From Streptomyces sp. NRRL F-6676 (GTDB lineage Bacteria; Actinomycetota; Actinomycetes; Streptomycetales; Streptomycetaceae): DNA of 64,000 bases. This document shows positions 18,893-27,652 of this stretch, piece by piece. The notes beneath the pieces were generated by a model. The model saw only the letters and a program-made list of their open reading frames with translations. It had not been told where the DNA came from and did no database searches. Position 1 is the stretch's first letter; each line of letters starts with the position of its first letter. The DNA lies in NCBI RefSeq assembly GCF_000725625.1, contig NZ_JOHS01000060.1, positions 1 through 64,000 of the forward strand. Reading direction: 5' to 3'. Both the position numbers and the translations under genes were made by a program.

Positions 18893-20995
18893 GTGACGGA
18901 TCAGGCGGTGGACACCGACGACGGCGGACTGCCCGGCCCCGCGCCGGACACGGCCCCCGCCGGGCGCCGGCTCCCCGAGAGCCGGTCCCCGGAACGACAG
19001 GCCGACGACCGCCGGCACCCCGAACGTCCCGCCCCCGACCCCGAATTCCTCGGCCGCGCCCACGAACTGCGCGAACTGCGCGCCGACATCGCCCGCGCCG
19101 GCCTCGACACCCTCTCCGGCCGCAAGGCCCCCCGCGCCCGGGTGCTGCTCATCGCCGGGCGTCCGGGCCAGGGCCGTACCGCACTCGCCGAGGAACTGCT
19201 GCGGCGGGTGGCCGACGACTACGAGGACGGGGTGCTGCGCGCCCGCCTGAGCGAACCCGACGGCACCCCCGTCCCCACCGAGCGCACCGCCCGGCAGCTG
19301 CTGACCGCGCTCGGCCGGCCCGTACCGCCCGGGGCCGGCGAGGACGAGCTGAGCGAGCTGCTGCGCGAGGCCCTCGGCGAGCGGCGCGTACTGCTCCTGC
19401 TGGACGACGCGGCCGGCGCCGAACAGGTCGACGCGCTGCTGCCCGACAGCCCCGACTGCCTCGTCGTCGCCGTCTCCCGCGGGCCGCTGACCGGCATCTC
19501 CGACGTCCGCCCCTGCACGGTCGGCGGCCTGGACACCGCGTCCGCGGTGGCCCTGCTCACCCGCCGCACCGGCGCCGTCCGCATCACCGTCGACCCGCGC
19601 GCCGCCGAGCAGCTCGCCGAGGCGTGCGGCGGCCAGCCCGCCGCGCTGGTCCTCGCCGGGGGCTGGCTGGCCGCCCGCCCCAAGGCCGCCGTCGCCGACG
19701 TCACCCGGCACCTGAACGCCGACACCGAGGGCGGCGCCCCGCTCGCCAAGGTGTTCCGGCTCGCCTACGCCGGACTGCCCGCCGGTGCCCGGCGGATGCT
19801 GCGGCTGCTCTCCCTCGTCCCCGCCGTCCCGGCCGACCCGCACACCGCCTCCGCGCTGGCCGGCTGCTCGATGGGCGCCGCCCGCAGCGTCCTCGACGCG
19901 TGCGTGGACGCCGGATTCCTGCACCGCCTGCCCACCGAACTGCCGCAGTACGAGGTCCCCGGCTGCCTCCAGCCCCTGCTGCGCGCCCGCGCCGAGGCCG
20001 AGGACCGCCCCGGCGAGCTGCGCCTGGCCCGCGCCCGGATGCTGGAGCGCACCCTGCGGCTGTTGCAGTCCTGCCGTGCCGTCACCGAGACCGACAGCCC
20101 CGCGTCCCGGGAGAAACTGCTGGCCACGCCGCCCGCGCTGCGCTTCGCCGACCCGCGTGCCGCCGCCGACTGGCTGCGCGCCCGGCAGCCCGCGCTGCTG
20201 GCCGCCGCCCGGCTCGCCGTCGCCGACGGGGAGCTGGACACCCTGGCCCGCCGGCTGATGTCCCAGCTGGTGCGCGCCATGGTGGCGCACCTCGGCACCC
20301 AGGCCGCCGCGCCCGAGCTGTACGGCATCCACCTGCTCGTCCTCGACGTCGCCGAACGCCGCCACCTGCCCCGGGAGCGGGCGGCGGCGCTGCTCAACCT
20401 CGCCGACCTGGACGCCCGGGCCGGCCGTGCCCGGGACGCGCTGGCCCGCTACCGGGCCGCGCTCGACGCCGGGCGCGAGGCGGGCGACCCGTACGCGACC
20501 GGCCGCGCGACGGAATCCGTCGGCGCGGCCCACCTCGCGCTGGGGGACCCCGACCGGGCCGCCGACTGGTTCGGGCGCGCGCTCGCCCAGCGGCTCGCCC
20601 GCGACGAGCGCGCGGACGCCGCCCGGCTGCACGGCCGCATCGGCGGGGCACACGCCCGCGCGGGGCGGTACGCGGAGGCGCTGCGCTCCTGGCGGTCCGC
20701 GGTCACCGGGCACCGGCGCGGCGGTGACGTCGTCGCACAGGCGCGGGCGATGGGCGAGCTGGCCGGGGTGCAGGAGGCCGCGGGGCGCGCGGACGAGGCG
20801 CTTCAGACGTACCAGGAGGCGGTCGAACTGGCCCGGCGCGCGGAGGACGGGCGGCTTCAGTCGGCCCTGCACACACGGCTCGCCGAGGCGCTGGAACGCA
20901 CGGGCGACCCGGCGGGGGCCCGGCTGCACCGGGGAGCCGCCGAGCGGCTGCGGGAGGCGGAGCCCGGCACGGCGCCGGACGGCGCAGAGGTGTGA
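18893..20995 (+). CDS. NB-ARC-like ATPase with TPR domain
   Basis: The 700-residue protein has a disordered N-terminus (1-60), an NB-ARC/STAND-type nucleotide-binding region and a C-terminal TPR array (from about residue 490: RAAALLNLADLDARAGRA, RDALARYRAALDAGREAG, AVTGHRRGGDVVAQARAMGE). The P-loop GRPGQGRT (about residues 88-95) has Arg where Walker A normally has Lys. Walker B is LLLLDDAAGAEQVDALLP. It looks like the regulatory half of AfsR/SARP proteins without a visible N-terminal DNA-binding domain. GTG 18893 has GGGAG eight bases upstream. Partners and role are unknown. Confidence 0.8.
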   Translation: MTDQAVDTDDGGLPGPAPDTAPAGRRLPESRSPERQADDRRHPERPAPDPEFLGRAHELRELRADIARAGLDTLSGRKAPRARVLLIAGRPGQGRTALAEELLRRVADDYEDGVLRARLSEPDGTPVPTERTARQLLTALGRPVPPGAGEDELSELLREALGERRVLLLLDDAAGAEQVDALLPDSPDCLVVAVSRGPLTGISDVRPCTVGGLDTASAVALLTRRTGAVRITVDPRAAEQLAEACGGQPAALVLAGGWLAARPKAAVADVTRHLNADTEGGAPLAKVFRLAYAGLPAGARRMLRLLSLVPAVPADPHTASALAGCSMGAARSVLDACVDAGFLHRLPTELPQYEVPGCLQPLLRARAEAEDRPGELRLARARMLERTLRLLQSCRAVTETDSPASREKLLATPPALRFADPRAAADWLRARQPALLAAARLAVADGELDTLARRLMSQLVRAMVAHLGTQAAAPELYGIHLLVLDVAERRHLPRERAAALLNLADLDARAGRARDALARYRAALDAGREAGDPYATGRATESVGAAHLALGDPDRAADWFGRALAQRLARDERADAARLHGRIGGAHARAGRYAEALRSWRSAVTGHRRGGDVVAQARAMGELAGVQEAAGRADEALQTYQEAVELARRAEDGRLQSALHTRLAEALERTGDPAGARLHRGAAERLREAEPGTAPDGAEV

Positions 20996-21067
20996 CGGCA
21001 AGGAACACAGCCTGAAACACCTACGAAATCCGCAGTGCATCCGCAGAAGATTTGCCCTTTGGAAGGC

Positions 21068-21095
21068 TGGACAGAGGGAACACCTTCATTAGACT
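21068..21095 (+). promoter_or_regulatory. Predicted sigma-70-like promoter of ald
   Basis: TGGACA (21068-21073) and TAGACT (21090-21095) are separated by 16 bp, giving a leader of about 95 nt before ald. A small hairpin (21103-21108 with 21115-21120) lies near the expected 5' end of the transcript. Confidence 0.6.
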
Positions 21096-21195
21096 GATTT
21101 GGCCGCACCTTCTCGTGCGGTCTGCCCCGGTGTGCCCTCACGCGTCCGGGTATGCAGTCATTGACGTTTCCTGCGAACCAAGGACCGTGATCGAC

Positions 21196-22311
21196 GTGAA
21201 GGTCGGTATTCCCCGCGAGGTCAAGAACAACGAGTTCCGCGTGGCCATCACCCCGGCCGGTGTGCACGAGCTCGTTCGAGGGGGTCACCAGGTCGTGGTG
21301 GAACGGGGCGCGGGTCTCGGCTCCTCCCTCACGGACGACGAGTACACCGCCGCCGGCGCCCGCATCCTGGACACCGCCGACGAGGTGTGGGCGGCGGCCG
21401 ATCTGCTGCTGAAGGTGAAGGAGCCGGTGGCCGAGGAGTACCACCGGCTGCGCAAGGACCAGATCCTCTTCACCTATCTGCACCTGGCCGCCTCCAAGGA
21501 GTGCACCGACGCCCTGCTGGAGTCGGGCACCACCGCCATCGCCTACGAGACCGTCGAACTGCCCGGCCGCGCGCTGCCGCTGCTCGCGCCCATGTCCGAG
21601 GTGGCCGGCCGGCTCGCCCCGCAGGTCGGCGCCTACCACCTGATGCGCGCGGGCGGCGGGCGCGGCGTGCTGCCCGGCGGCGTCCCCGGCGTGCCGGCCG
21701 GCCGGGCCGTCGTCATCGGCGGCGGAGTCTCCGGCTGGAACGCCGCGCAGATCGCCATCGGCATGGGCTTCCACGTGACCCTGCTCGACAAGGACATCAA
21801 CAAGCTCAAGGAAGCCGACAAGATCTTCGGCACCCGGATCCAGACGGTCGTCTCCAACGCCTTCGAGCTGGAGCGGGCGTGCCTGGAGGCCGACCTCGTC
21901 ATCGGCGCGGTGCTCGTCCCGGGCGCCAAGGCGCCGAAACTGGTCACCAACGAGCTGGTCTCCCGGATGAAGCCGGGAAGTGTCCTTGTCGACATCGCGA
22001 TCGACCAGGGCGGCTGCTTCGAGGACTCCCGCCCCACCACGCACGCCGAACCGGCCTTCCCGGTCCACGAGTCGGTGTTCTACTGCGTCGCCAACATGCC
22101 CGGCGCCGTCCCCAACACCTCCACCTACGCGCTCACCAACGCCACGCTGCCGTACATCGTGGAACTGGCCGACCGGGGCTGGACGGAGGCGCTGCGCCGC
22201 GACCCCGCGCTCGCCAAGGGGCTCAACGTCCATGAGGGCAAGGTGGTTTACAAGGAGGTCGCCGAGGCACACGGTCTGGAGCACGTGGAGCTGTCCACCC
22301 TGCTCGGCTGA
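21196..22311 (+). CDS. ald: Alanine dehydrogenase
   Basis: The 371-residue enzyme interconverts alanine and pyruvate with NAD. It has the full family pattern: KVGIPREVKNNEFRVAITP at the start, LLKVKEPVAEEY, the Rossmann motif VVIGGGVSGWNAAQIAIGMG, and VDIAIDQGGCFEDSRPTTH. GTG 21196 is chosen because AAGGA lies at good spacing and the protein then has the usual length. GTG 21187 is too close to it. Ald links nitrogen and carbon metabolism and, in mycobacteria, responds to alanine and redox state. Confidence 0.96.
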   Translation: MKVGIPREVKNNEFRVAITPAGVHELVRGGHQVVVERGAGLGSSLTDDEYTAAGARILDTADEVWAAADLLLKVKEPVAEEYHRLRKDQILFTYLHLAASKECTDALLESGTTAIAYETVELPGRALPLLAPMSEVAGRLAPQVGAYHLMRAGGGRGVLPGGVPGVPAGRAVVIGGGVSGWNAAQIAIGMGFHVTLLDKDINKLKEADKIFGTRIQTVVSNAFELERACLEADLVIGAVLVPGAKAPKLVTNELVSRMKPGSVLVDIAIDQGGCFEDSRPTTHAEPAFPVHESVFYCVANMPGAVPNTSTYALTNATLPYIVELADRGWTEALRRDPALAKGLNVHEGKVVYKEVAEAHGLEHVELSTLLG

Positions 22312-22408
22312 GCGGCGGGGGCGCGGCGCGCTCCGGCGTGCCTCCACATCTCCCCGCAAGTCGCCTGTGCCACAAGGCGACAGGTCAACATTCGCGGTCA
22401 ACGCCGCG

Positions 22409-22446
22409 CACCCGGCCGGACCTTGTCGACAAGGTCCGGCCGGGTG
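22409..22446. terminator. 38-bp perfect palindrome after ald
   Basis: The two 19-bp halves meet at GTCGAC with no spacer. The site lies 97 bp after the ald stop and 268 bp before the next start. It may terminate ald transcription, but a perfect palindrome of this length without a loop could also be a protein-binding site. Confidence 0.65.
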
Positions 22447-22459
22447 TGTGTATGGTCAC

Positions 22460-22488
22460 TTTGCGACGCTCGTTCAACTCGTCGCAAA
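22460..22488. promoter_or_regulatory. Inverted repeat upstream of the ParA-like gene
   Basis: Perfect 9-bp arms (22460-22468 and 22480-22488, arm TTTGCGACG) flank an 11-base spacer. The site lies between the 38-bp palindrome and the predicted promoter. A regulator or centromere-like binding role is possible. Confidence 0.5.
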
Positions 22489-22612
22489 AACAACCGTTCT
22501 ACCGATTCGCGCACGGGGCGAATCCGGCATTCAGCAGCTGTACGCCCTCCGTACGCCCTTGACAGGGGGATGTTTCATTGCCGACACATCGGGCCGGGTC
22601 CGGCGGATTGTG

Positions 22613-22642
22613 TTGCTGCGGACGGCCGACACGCCATAGAGT
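22613..22642 (+). promoter_or_regulatory. Predicted promoter of the ParA-like gene
   Basis: TTGCTG (22613-22618) and TAGAGT (22637-22642) are 18 bp apart, placing a transcript start near 22650. A perfect Shine-Dalgarno, AAGGAGGT (22697-22704), stands ten bases before the GTG start. Confidence 0.55.
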
Positions 22643-22714
22643 CGCCAACCGTCGGCATGGTGCCACGCTGACCTGTCTAGAAGTTTCCTGGTCACCAAGG
22701 AGGTAAGACGACTT

Positions 22715-23890
22715 GTGAACGAGTCGACATTCACTCCCGGGGGTGGTCAACCAGGAATGCCTGCGCGAGGGTCGGACCCCGCGAGGCTCGAGGCTGTCGG
22801 CTCCGTCGCTGTCCGTACCTTCGCAGCCCACCAGAGCCACAGCCCCCACATGGCTCCGACAGCACACAAGAGCATGGATGGCCCACACGTGAACGCCATG
22901 GCCGGCGACAGCAGGGGCGAGGTGCACAACCACTTCGCCGACTACGACGAACTGCCCGACGGGCACTTCTACGACCCCGACGCGGAGTACGAGCCCGACC
23001 CCGAGTACGCGGCCACGCTCGCGCCCGACGCGGCCCGTCAGCGGCGTGAGCGCATCGGGCCGACCGGGCGTCCGCTGCCGTACTTCCCCATCCCGGGCCC
23101 GCTCACGGACCACGGCCCCGCGAAGATCATCGCGATGTGCAACCAGAAGGGCGGCGTCGGCAAGACGACGTCGACCATCAACCTGGGCGCCGCGCTCGCG
23201 GAGTACGGGCGCCGGGTGCTGCTCGTCGACTTCGACCCGCAGGGCGCGCTGTCCGTGGGTCTCGGGGTCAACCCGATGGAACTCGACCTCACGGTCTACA
23301 ACCTGCTCATGGAGCGGGGCATGGCCGCCGACGAGGTGCTGCTGAAGACCGCGGTCCCCAACATGGACCTGCTGCCCAGCAACATCGACCTCTCGGCGGC
23401 CGAGGTGCAGCTCGTGTCGGAGGTCGCGCGCGAGTCGACGCTCCAGCGCGCGCTCAAGCCGCTGATGTCCGACTACGACTACATCGTCATCGACTGCCAG
23501 CCCTCCCTCGGCCTGCTCACCGTCAACGCGCTGACCGCCGCGCACAAGGTCATCGTGCCGCTGGAGTGCGAGTTCTTCGCGCTGCGCGGTGTCGCGCTGC
23601 TGACCGAGACGATCGAGAAGGTCCAGGAGCGGCTCAACCCCGAGCTGGAGCTCGACGGCATCCTCGCCACGATGTACGACTCGCGCACCGTGCACAGCCG
23701 CGAGGTGCTGGCCCGGGTCGTCGAGGCGTTCGACGACCACGTGTACCACACGGTCATCGGACGTACGGTCCGCTTCCCGGAGACCACGGTCGCCGGTGAG
23801 CCGATCACCACGTACGCCTCCAACTCCGTCGGTGCCGCCGCCTACCGCCAGCTCGCCAGGGAGGTGCTCGCCCGGTGTCACGCCGAGTGA
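22715..23890 (+). CDS. ParA/MinD-family ATPase with N-terminal extension
   Basis: The 391-residue protein is a deviant-Walker ATPase: KGGVGKTTSTINLGAALA (about residue 145), VLLVDFDPQGALS and the switch region YIVIDCQPSLGLLTVNAL. The first 135 residues are acidic, His-rich and likely disordered. It is not next to parB, so it is an additional ParA-like protein rather than the segregation ParA. An RHH-type protein overlaps it and scpA-scpB follow. The same grouping (ParA-like, ScpA, ScpB, RluB) occurs in mycobacteria. A role in chromosome organisation is a reasonable inference. Confidence 0.9.
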   Translation: MNESTFTPGGGQPGMPARGSDPARLEAVGSVAVRTFAAHQSHSPHMAPTAHKSMDGPHVNAMAGDSRGEVHNHFADYDELPDGHFYDPDAEYEPDPEYAATLAPDAARQRRERIGPTGRPLPYFPIPGPLTDHGPAKIIAMCNQKGGVGKTTSTINLGAALAEYGRRVLLVDFDPQGALSVGLGVNPMELDLTVYNLLMERGMAADEVLLKTAVPNMDLLPSNIDLSAAEVQLVSEVARESTLQRALKPLMSDYDYIVIDCQPSLGLLTVNALTAAHKVIVPLECEFFALRGVALLTETIEKVQERLNPELELDGILATMYDSRTVHSREVLARVVEAFDDHVYHTVIGRTVRFPETTVAGEPITTYASNSVGAAAYRQLAREVLARCHAE

Positions 23891-24477
23891 GTCTGCCGGG
23901 GGCCGACGAACTGTTCCGTACGACAGGGGGGATGGCGCTCCAGGCGTCCACCCCCCGGCGCCAGGCCAACGGCGAGGCCCGGGTGCCGGCCCCCGCGGGG
24001 GAGGGCGACGCGGCCGCGGCCGCGGAGGACGCCCCGACGGCGGTGCCGGTGCAGGGCGGTGACGGCGAGGGCGACGAGCACGTCGCCGCGGACTCCGGTG
24101 CGCAGAGCGGTGAGTCGCGCGGGGCACGCTCGCCGGACGGGCCCGGGTCCGGGGCGGGCGCGGGCACCGCGACCGCGCGGCGGGCGGCCGGGCCGGAGGG
24201 CGCTGGTGTGCCCGCCGCCGCGGCTCAGCCTCGTCGGCGCGGGCGGAACGCGAATCGGCGGCCCAGTGGGCGGGAACGGCACGACGAGAAGATCACGGTC
24301 TATGTCTCCGCCGAGGAGCTGATGGACCTGGAGCACGCGCGGCTGGTGCTGCGTGGTGAGCACGGGCTGGCGGTGGATCGCGGCCGTATCGTCCGCGAGG
24401 CCGTCGCCGTGGTCCTGGCGGACCTGGAACAGCGTGGGGACGCCAGCATTCTGGTACGGCGGTTGCGGGGCCGGTAG
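23875..24477 (+). CDS. Putative ribbon-helix-helix DNA-binding partner of the ParA-like ATPase
   Basis: The 200-residue product overlaps the ParA-like gene by 16 bp, using GTG 23875. Residues 1-130 are Ala/Gly/Pro-rich and likely disordered. A basic patch (RRRGRNANRRPSGRERH) leads to a compact C-terminal domain with the strand KITVYVSAEELMDLEHARL followed by helices (RGRIVREAVAVVLADLEQRG). This is the order expected of a CopG-type RHH dimer. ParA-RHH pairs are common in plasmid partition, so it may be the DNA-binding partner here. That function is inferred from context. Confidence 0.75.
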   Translation: MSRRVSLPGADELFRTTGGMALQASTPRRQANGEARVPAPAGEGDAAAAAEDAPTAVPVQGGDGEGDEHVAADSGAQSGESRGARSPDGPGSGAGAGTATARRAAGPEGAGVPAAAAQPRRRGRNANRRPSGRERHDEKITVYVSAEELMDLEHARLVLRGEHGLAVDRGRIVREAVAVVLADLEQRGDASILVRRLRGR

Positions 24478-24521
24478 GCCCGCGCCCGCGTCTCGGTGCG
24501 GCGGTGCAGGGCTTCCGCTCG

Positions 24522-24640
24522 CCCCCGCCGCCCCTTCCCTTCCCGGCCTCCGGGGGCCCGCCCCCGGACCCCCACACGGGGCTCCGCCCCGTTTCGCGCC
24601 CACGCGGCGGAGCCGCATGGTGACACAGCCCCGCGCCCCT
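24522..24640. repeat. Dispersed intergenic element with two hairpins
   Basis: Related to the element at 2296-2400. It contains CCCCCGCCGCCCCTTCCC, an 8-bp stem (24550-24557 with 24560-24567), a 7-bp stem (24576-24582 with 24586-24592) and CGCGGCGGAGCCGCA, which recurs near 44077. It probably ends the RHH transcript. Confidence 0.65.
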
Positions 24641-24696
24641 TTCAGCCGGGTCGGTAGTCCTGTGCCGCGGACGGCAGAAGGTAGCCTGCGAGCGCT

Positions 24697-25713
24697 ATGA
24701 CCCCGCCCGACACTCCCCGCGGCCGCCGCCGCCCTCTGGGCGCCGGGCCCACCTCGCCCCGCACGCTCACGCCCCCCGAACAGGACGCCGCGCCGTCGCC
24801 CCCGGCGCAGTCGCCCCCGGCGCCGCCGTCCGAGCAGGCCGCCGAAGCGCCGCCCCCGCCCGAGCGCGTCGTCGACACGGAAACAACGCCCGAGCCGCTT
24901 GCCGAGCCGGAGGGTGTGTTCACCGTGCGGCTGGTGAACTTCGAGGGGCCCTTCGATCTGCTGTTGCAGCTGATCTCGCGGCACAAGCTGGACGTCACCG
25001 AGGTCGCCCTGTCGAAGGTGACCGACGAGTTCATGGCGCACATCCGGGGGATGGGGAGCGACTGGGACCTGGACCGGACGACCGAGTTCCTCGTCGTCGC
25101 GGCCACCCTGCTCGACCTCAAGGCGGCCCGGCTGCTGCCCACCGCCGAGGTCGAGGACGAGGCCGACCTCGCCCTGCTGGAGGCACGCGACCTGCTGTTC
25201 GCGCGGCTGCTCCAGTACCGCGCGTACAAGCGGATCGCCGAGATCTTCCACGGGCGGGCCGAAGCCGAGGCCCGTCGCTACCCGCGCACCGTCGGCCTCG
25301 AACCGCACCACGCCGAGCTGCTCCCCGACGTCGTCATCAGCATCGGACCCGAGGGGTTCGCCCGGCTCGCCGTCAAGGCGATGCAGCCCAAGCCCAAGCC
25401 GCAGGTCTACGTCGACCACATCCACGCCCCGCTGGTGAGCGTCCGCGAGCAGGCCGGCATCGTCGTGGCCCGGCTGCGCGAACTCGGCGAGGCCAGCTTC
25501 CGGGTACTCGTCGAGGACACCGACGACACCCTCACCGTCGTCGCCCGGTTCCTCGCCCTGCTGGAGCTGTACCGCGAGAAGGCCGTCGCCCTGGACCAGG
25601 AGACCGCCCTCGGCGAGCTCCTGGTCCGCTGGACCGGTGACGGTGACCAACAGCCCACCGTCACGGACGAGTTCGACCGCCCACCGGAGAAGAAGGAGGA
25701 GAAGGACGCGTGA
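24697..25713 (+). CDS. scpA: Segregation and condensation protein A (kleisin)
   Basis: ScpA bridges SMC heads and, with ScpB, forms the condensin-like complex. After about 70 disordered residues rich in Pro and Ala, the 338-residue protein has the ScpA start FTVRLVNFEGPFDLLLQLIS with HKLDVTEVALSKVTDEF, and a C-terminal winged-helix-like part. TAGCCT (24682-24687) lies ten bases before the ATG and no clear ribosome site is seen, so a near-leaderless transcript is possible. The stop overlaps the scpB start. Confidence 0.93.
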   Translation: MTPPDTPRGRRRPLGAGPTSPRTLTPPEQDAAPSPPAQSPPAPPSEQAAEAPPPPERVVDTETTPEPLAEPEGVFTVRLVNFEGPFDLLLQLISRHKLDVTEVALSKVTDEFMAHIRGMGSDWDLDRTTEFLVVAATLLDLKAARLLPTAEVEDEADLALLEARDLLFARLLQYRAYKRIAEIFHGRAEAEARRYPRTVGLEPHHAELLPDVVISIGPEGFARLAVKAMQPKPKPQVYVDHIHAPLVSVREQAGIVVARLRELGEASFRVLVEDTDDTLTVVARFLALLELYREKAVALDQETALGELLVRWTGDGDQQPTVTDEFDRPPEKKEEKDA

Positions 25714-26426
25714 GTGAGCAGATCGCCGGGGGGACGGAGGCCGGCACCGACCCCGCCCTCGACCCCGTCGCCGGGCTCGACCTCAAGCCCGCTCTCGAGG
25801 CCGTCCTCATGGTCGTCGACGAGCCCGCCACCGAGGCGCACCTCGCCAAGATCCTCCAGCGGCCCCGCCGCGAGATCACCCGCGCCCTGCGCGAGCTGGC
25901 CGACGAGTACACCGCACAGCGCCGCGGCTTCGAGCTGCGCTTCGTCGCGAACGGCTGGCGCTTCTACACCCGCGCCGACTACGCCCCCGCCGTCGAACGC
26001 TTCGTCCTGGACGGGCAGCAGGCCCGGCTCACCCAGGCCGCGCTGGAGACCCTCGCGGTCGTCGCCTACCGCCAGCCGGTCAGCCGCAGCCGTGTCTCCG
26101 CCGTCCGCGGGGTCAACTGCGACGGCGTCATGCGCACCCTCCTCCAGCGCGGGCTGGTGGAGGAGGCGGGCACGGAACCCGAAACAGGTGCGATCCTGTA
26201 CGTGACGACGAACTACTTCCTGGAGCGGATGGGCCTGCGCGGCCTGGACGAACTCCCGGAGCTCGCGCCCTTCCTCCCGGAGGCGGAGGCGATCGAGGCC
26301 GACACCCAGGAGGGCGTACCGTCGTTCGACCCGGACGCGCCGGACCCGGACGAGGACCGCGCCCCGGACACCACGCACCACACGTACACCACGCACCACA
26401 CATACACGACGACGACGGAACTTTGA
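25710..26426 (+). CDS. scpB: Segregation and condensation protein B
   Basis: The 238-residue ScpB has its two winged-helix domains (LKPALEAVLMVVDEPATEAH; LTQAALETLAVVAYRQPVSR; RGVNCDGVMRTLLQRGLV). GTG 25710 overlaps the scpA stop and follows a purine-rich AGGAGGAGAAGG stretch. The last 20 residues form an odd His/Thr/Tyr tail encoded by a short direct repeat (ACCACGCACCACAC twice). The stop overlaps the start of rluB (TGATG). Confidence 0.93.
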   Translation: MSEQIAGGTEAGTDPALDPVAGLDLKPALEAVLMVVDEPATEAHLAKILQRPRREITRALRELADEYTAQRRGFELRFVANGWRFYTRADYAPAVERFVLDGQQARLTQAALETLAVVAYRQPVSRSRVSAVRGVNCDGVMRTLLQRGLVEEAGTEPETGAILYVTTNYFLERMGLRGLDELPELAPFLPEAEAIEADTQEGVPSFDPDAPDPDEDRAPDTTHHTYTTHHTYTTTTEL

Positions 26427-27529
26427 TGCGAAGCAGCGGCAGCGGCAAGAGCGGCGGGCGCGGTAACCACCGCGGTGCCGGCAACAACAGGGACGACAGG
26501 CAGGGGCAGGGCGGCCGCCCCCGCCGGCCCCGCCCCGAGGAGCGCCGTTACGACGTCGGTCCCGGCGCCACCAAGGACGGCCCGAAGGCCGGCCGCGGCG
26601 ACTCCGCGCGGGGCGCCGGCGCGCGCGGCGGGGCCAAGGGCGGCCCCCGCCAGCCCCAGCAGGGCGGCAGCGGCGGCACCGGCCGCGGCGGCCGTTCGGC
26701 CCCGGCCCGCTCCCGCGAGTACGAGGCCCGCGCCGAGGAGCGCAACCGCGAGCGGTACGCCGACAAGAAGGACGTCCGGCCGCCGAAGACCTTCCCCGGC
26801 GCGGAGCAGGAGGGCGAGCGGCTGCAAAAGGTCCTCGCCCGCGCCGGCTACGGCTCCCGCCGCGCCTGCGAGGAGCTGATCGAGGACGCCCGCGTCGAGG
26901 TCAACGGCGAGATCGTGCTCGAGCAGGGCAAGCGGGTCGATCCCGAGCACGACGAGATCAAGGTCGACGGGCTCACCGTCGCCACGCAGTCGTACCAGTT
27001 CTTCTCGCTGAACAAGCCCGCCGGCGTCGTCTCCACGATGGAGGACCCCGAGGGACGGCAGTGCCTCGGTGACTACGTCACCAACCGCGAGACCCGGCTC
27101 TTCCACGTCGGCAGGCTCGACACCGAGACCGAGGGCGTCATCCTGCTCACCAACCACGGCGAGCTGGCCCACCGGCTGACCCACCCGCGCTACGGCGTGC
27201 GCAAGACCTACCTCGCGCACATCGTCGGCCCCATCCCGCGCGACCTCGGCAAGCGGCTCAAGGACGGCATCCAGCTCGAGGACGGGTACGCGCGCGCGGA
27301 CCACTTCCGGGTGGTCGAACAGACCGGCAAGAACTACCTCGTCGAGGTCACCCTGCACGAGGGCCGCAAGCACATCGTGCGGCGGATGCTGGCGGAGGCG
27401 GGCTTCCCGGTCGACAAGCTCGTCCGCACGGCGTTCGGCCCGATCACCCTGGGCGACCAGAAGTCGGGCTGGCTGCGGCGGCTGTCGAACACGGAGGTCG
27501 GCATGCTGATGCAGGAGGTCGAGCTGTAG
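26426..27529 (+). CDS. rluB: 23S rRNA pseudouridine synthase, RluB family
   Basis: The 367-residue enzyme has about 130 N-terminal residues that are Arg/Gly-rich and probably disordered. An S4 domain follows (RLQKVLARAGYGSRRACEEL), then the RsuA/RluB catalytic domain with the active-site Asp in GRLDTETEGVILLTNHGEL. RluB-type enzymes isomerise a uridine in helix 89-90 of 23S rRNA. ATG 26426 shares one base with the scpB stop. The long RG-rich arm is typical of actinobacterial homologues and may add RNA contacts. Confidence 0.92.
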   Translation: MRSSGSGKSGGRGNHRGAGNNRDDRQGQGGRPRRPRPEERRYDVGPGATKDGPKAGRGDSARGAGARGGAKGGPRQPQQGGSGGTGRGGRSAPARSREYEARAEERNRERYADKKDVRPPKTFPGAEQEGERLQKVLARAGYGSRRACEELIEDARVEVNGEIVLEQGKRVDPEHDEIKVDGLTVATQSYQFFSLNKPAGVVSTMEDPEGRQCLGDYVTNRETRLFHVGRLDTETEGVILLTNHGELAHRLTHPRYGVRKTYLAHIVGPIPRDLGKRLKDGIQLEDGYARADHFRVVEQTGKNYLVEVTLHEGRKHIVRRMLAEAGFPVDKLVRTAFGPITLGDQKSGWLRRLSNTEVGMLMQEVEL

Positions 27530-27652
27530 GCCGGTGCCCTGCTCGTACCGTCTCGTCAGACGGGCGCCGCGGTCCCGGCGCCCTCCTCGCTGACTACGCT
27601 TGACCTACACCATCCGTACGCACGCCGTAGGCGACACAGCGAGGAGCAGCAC

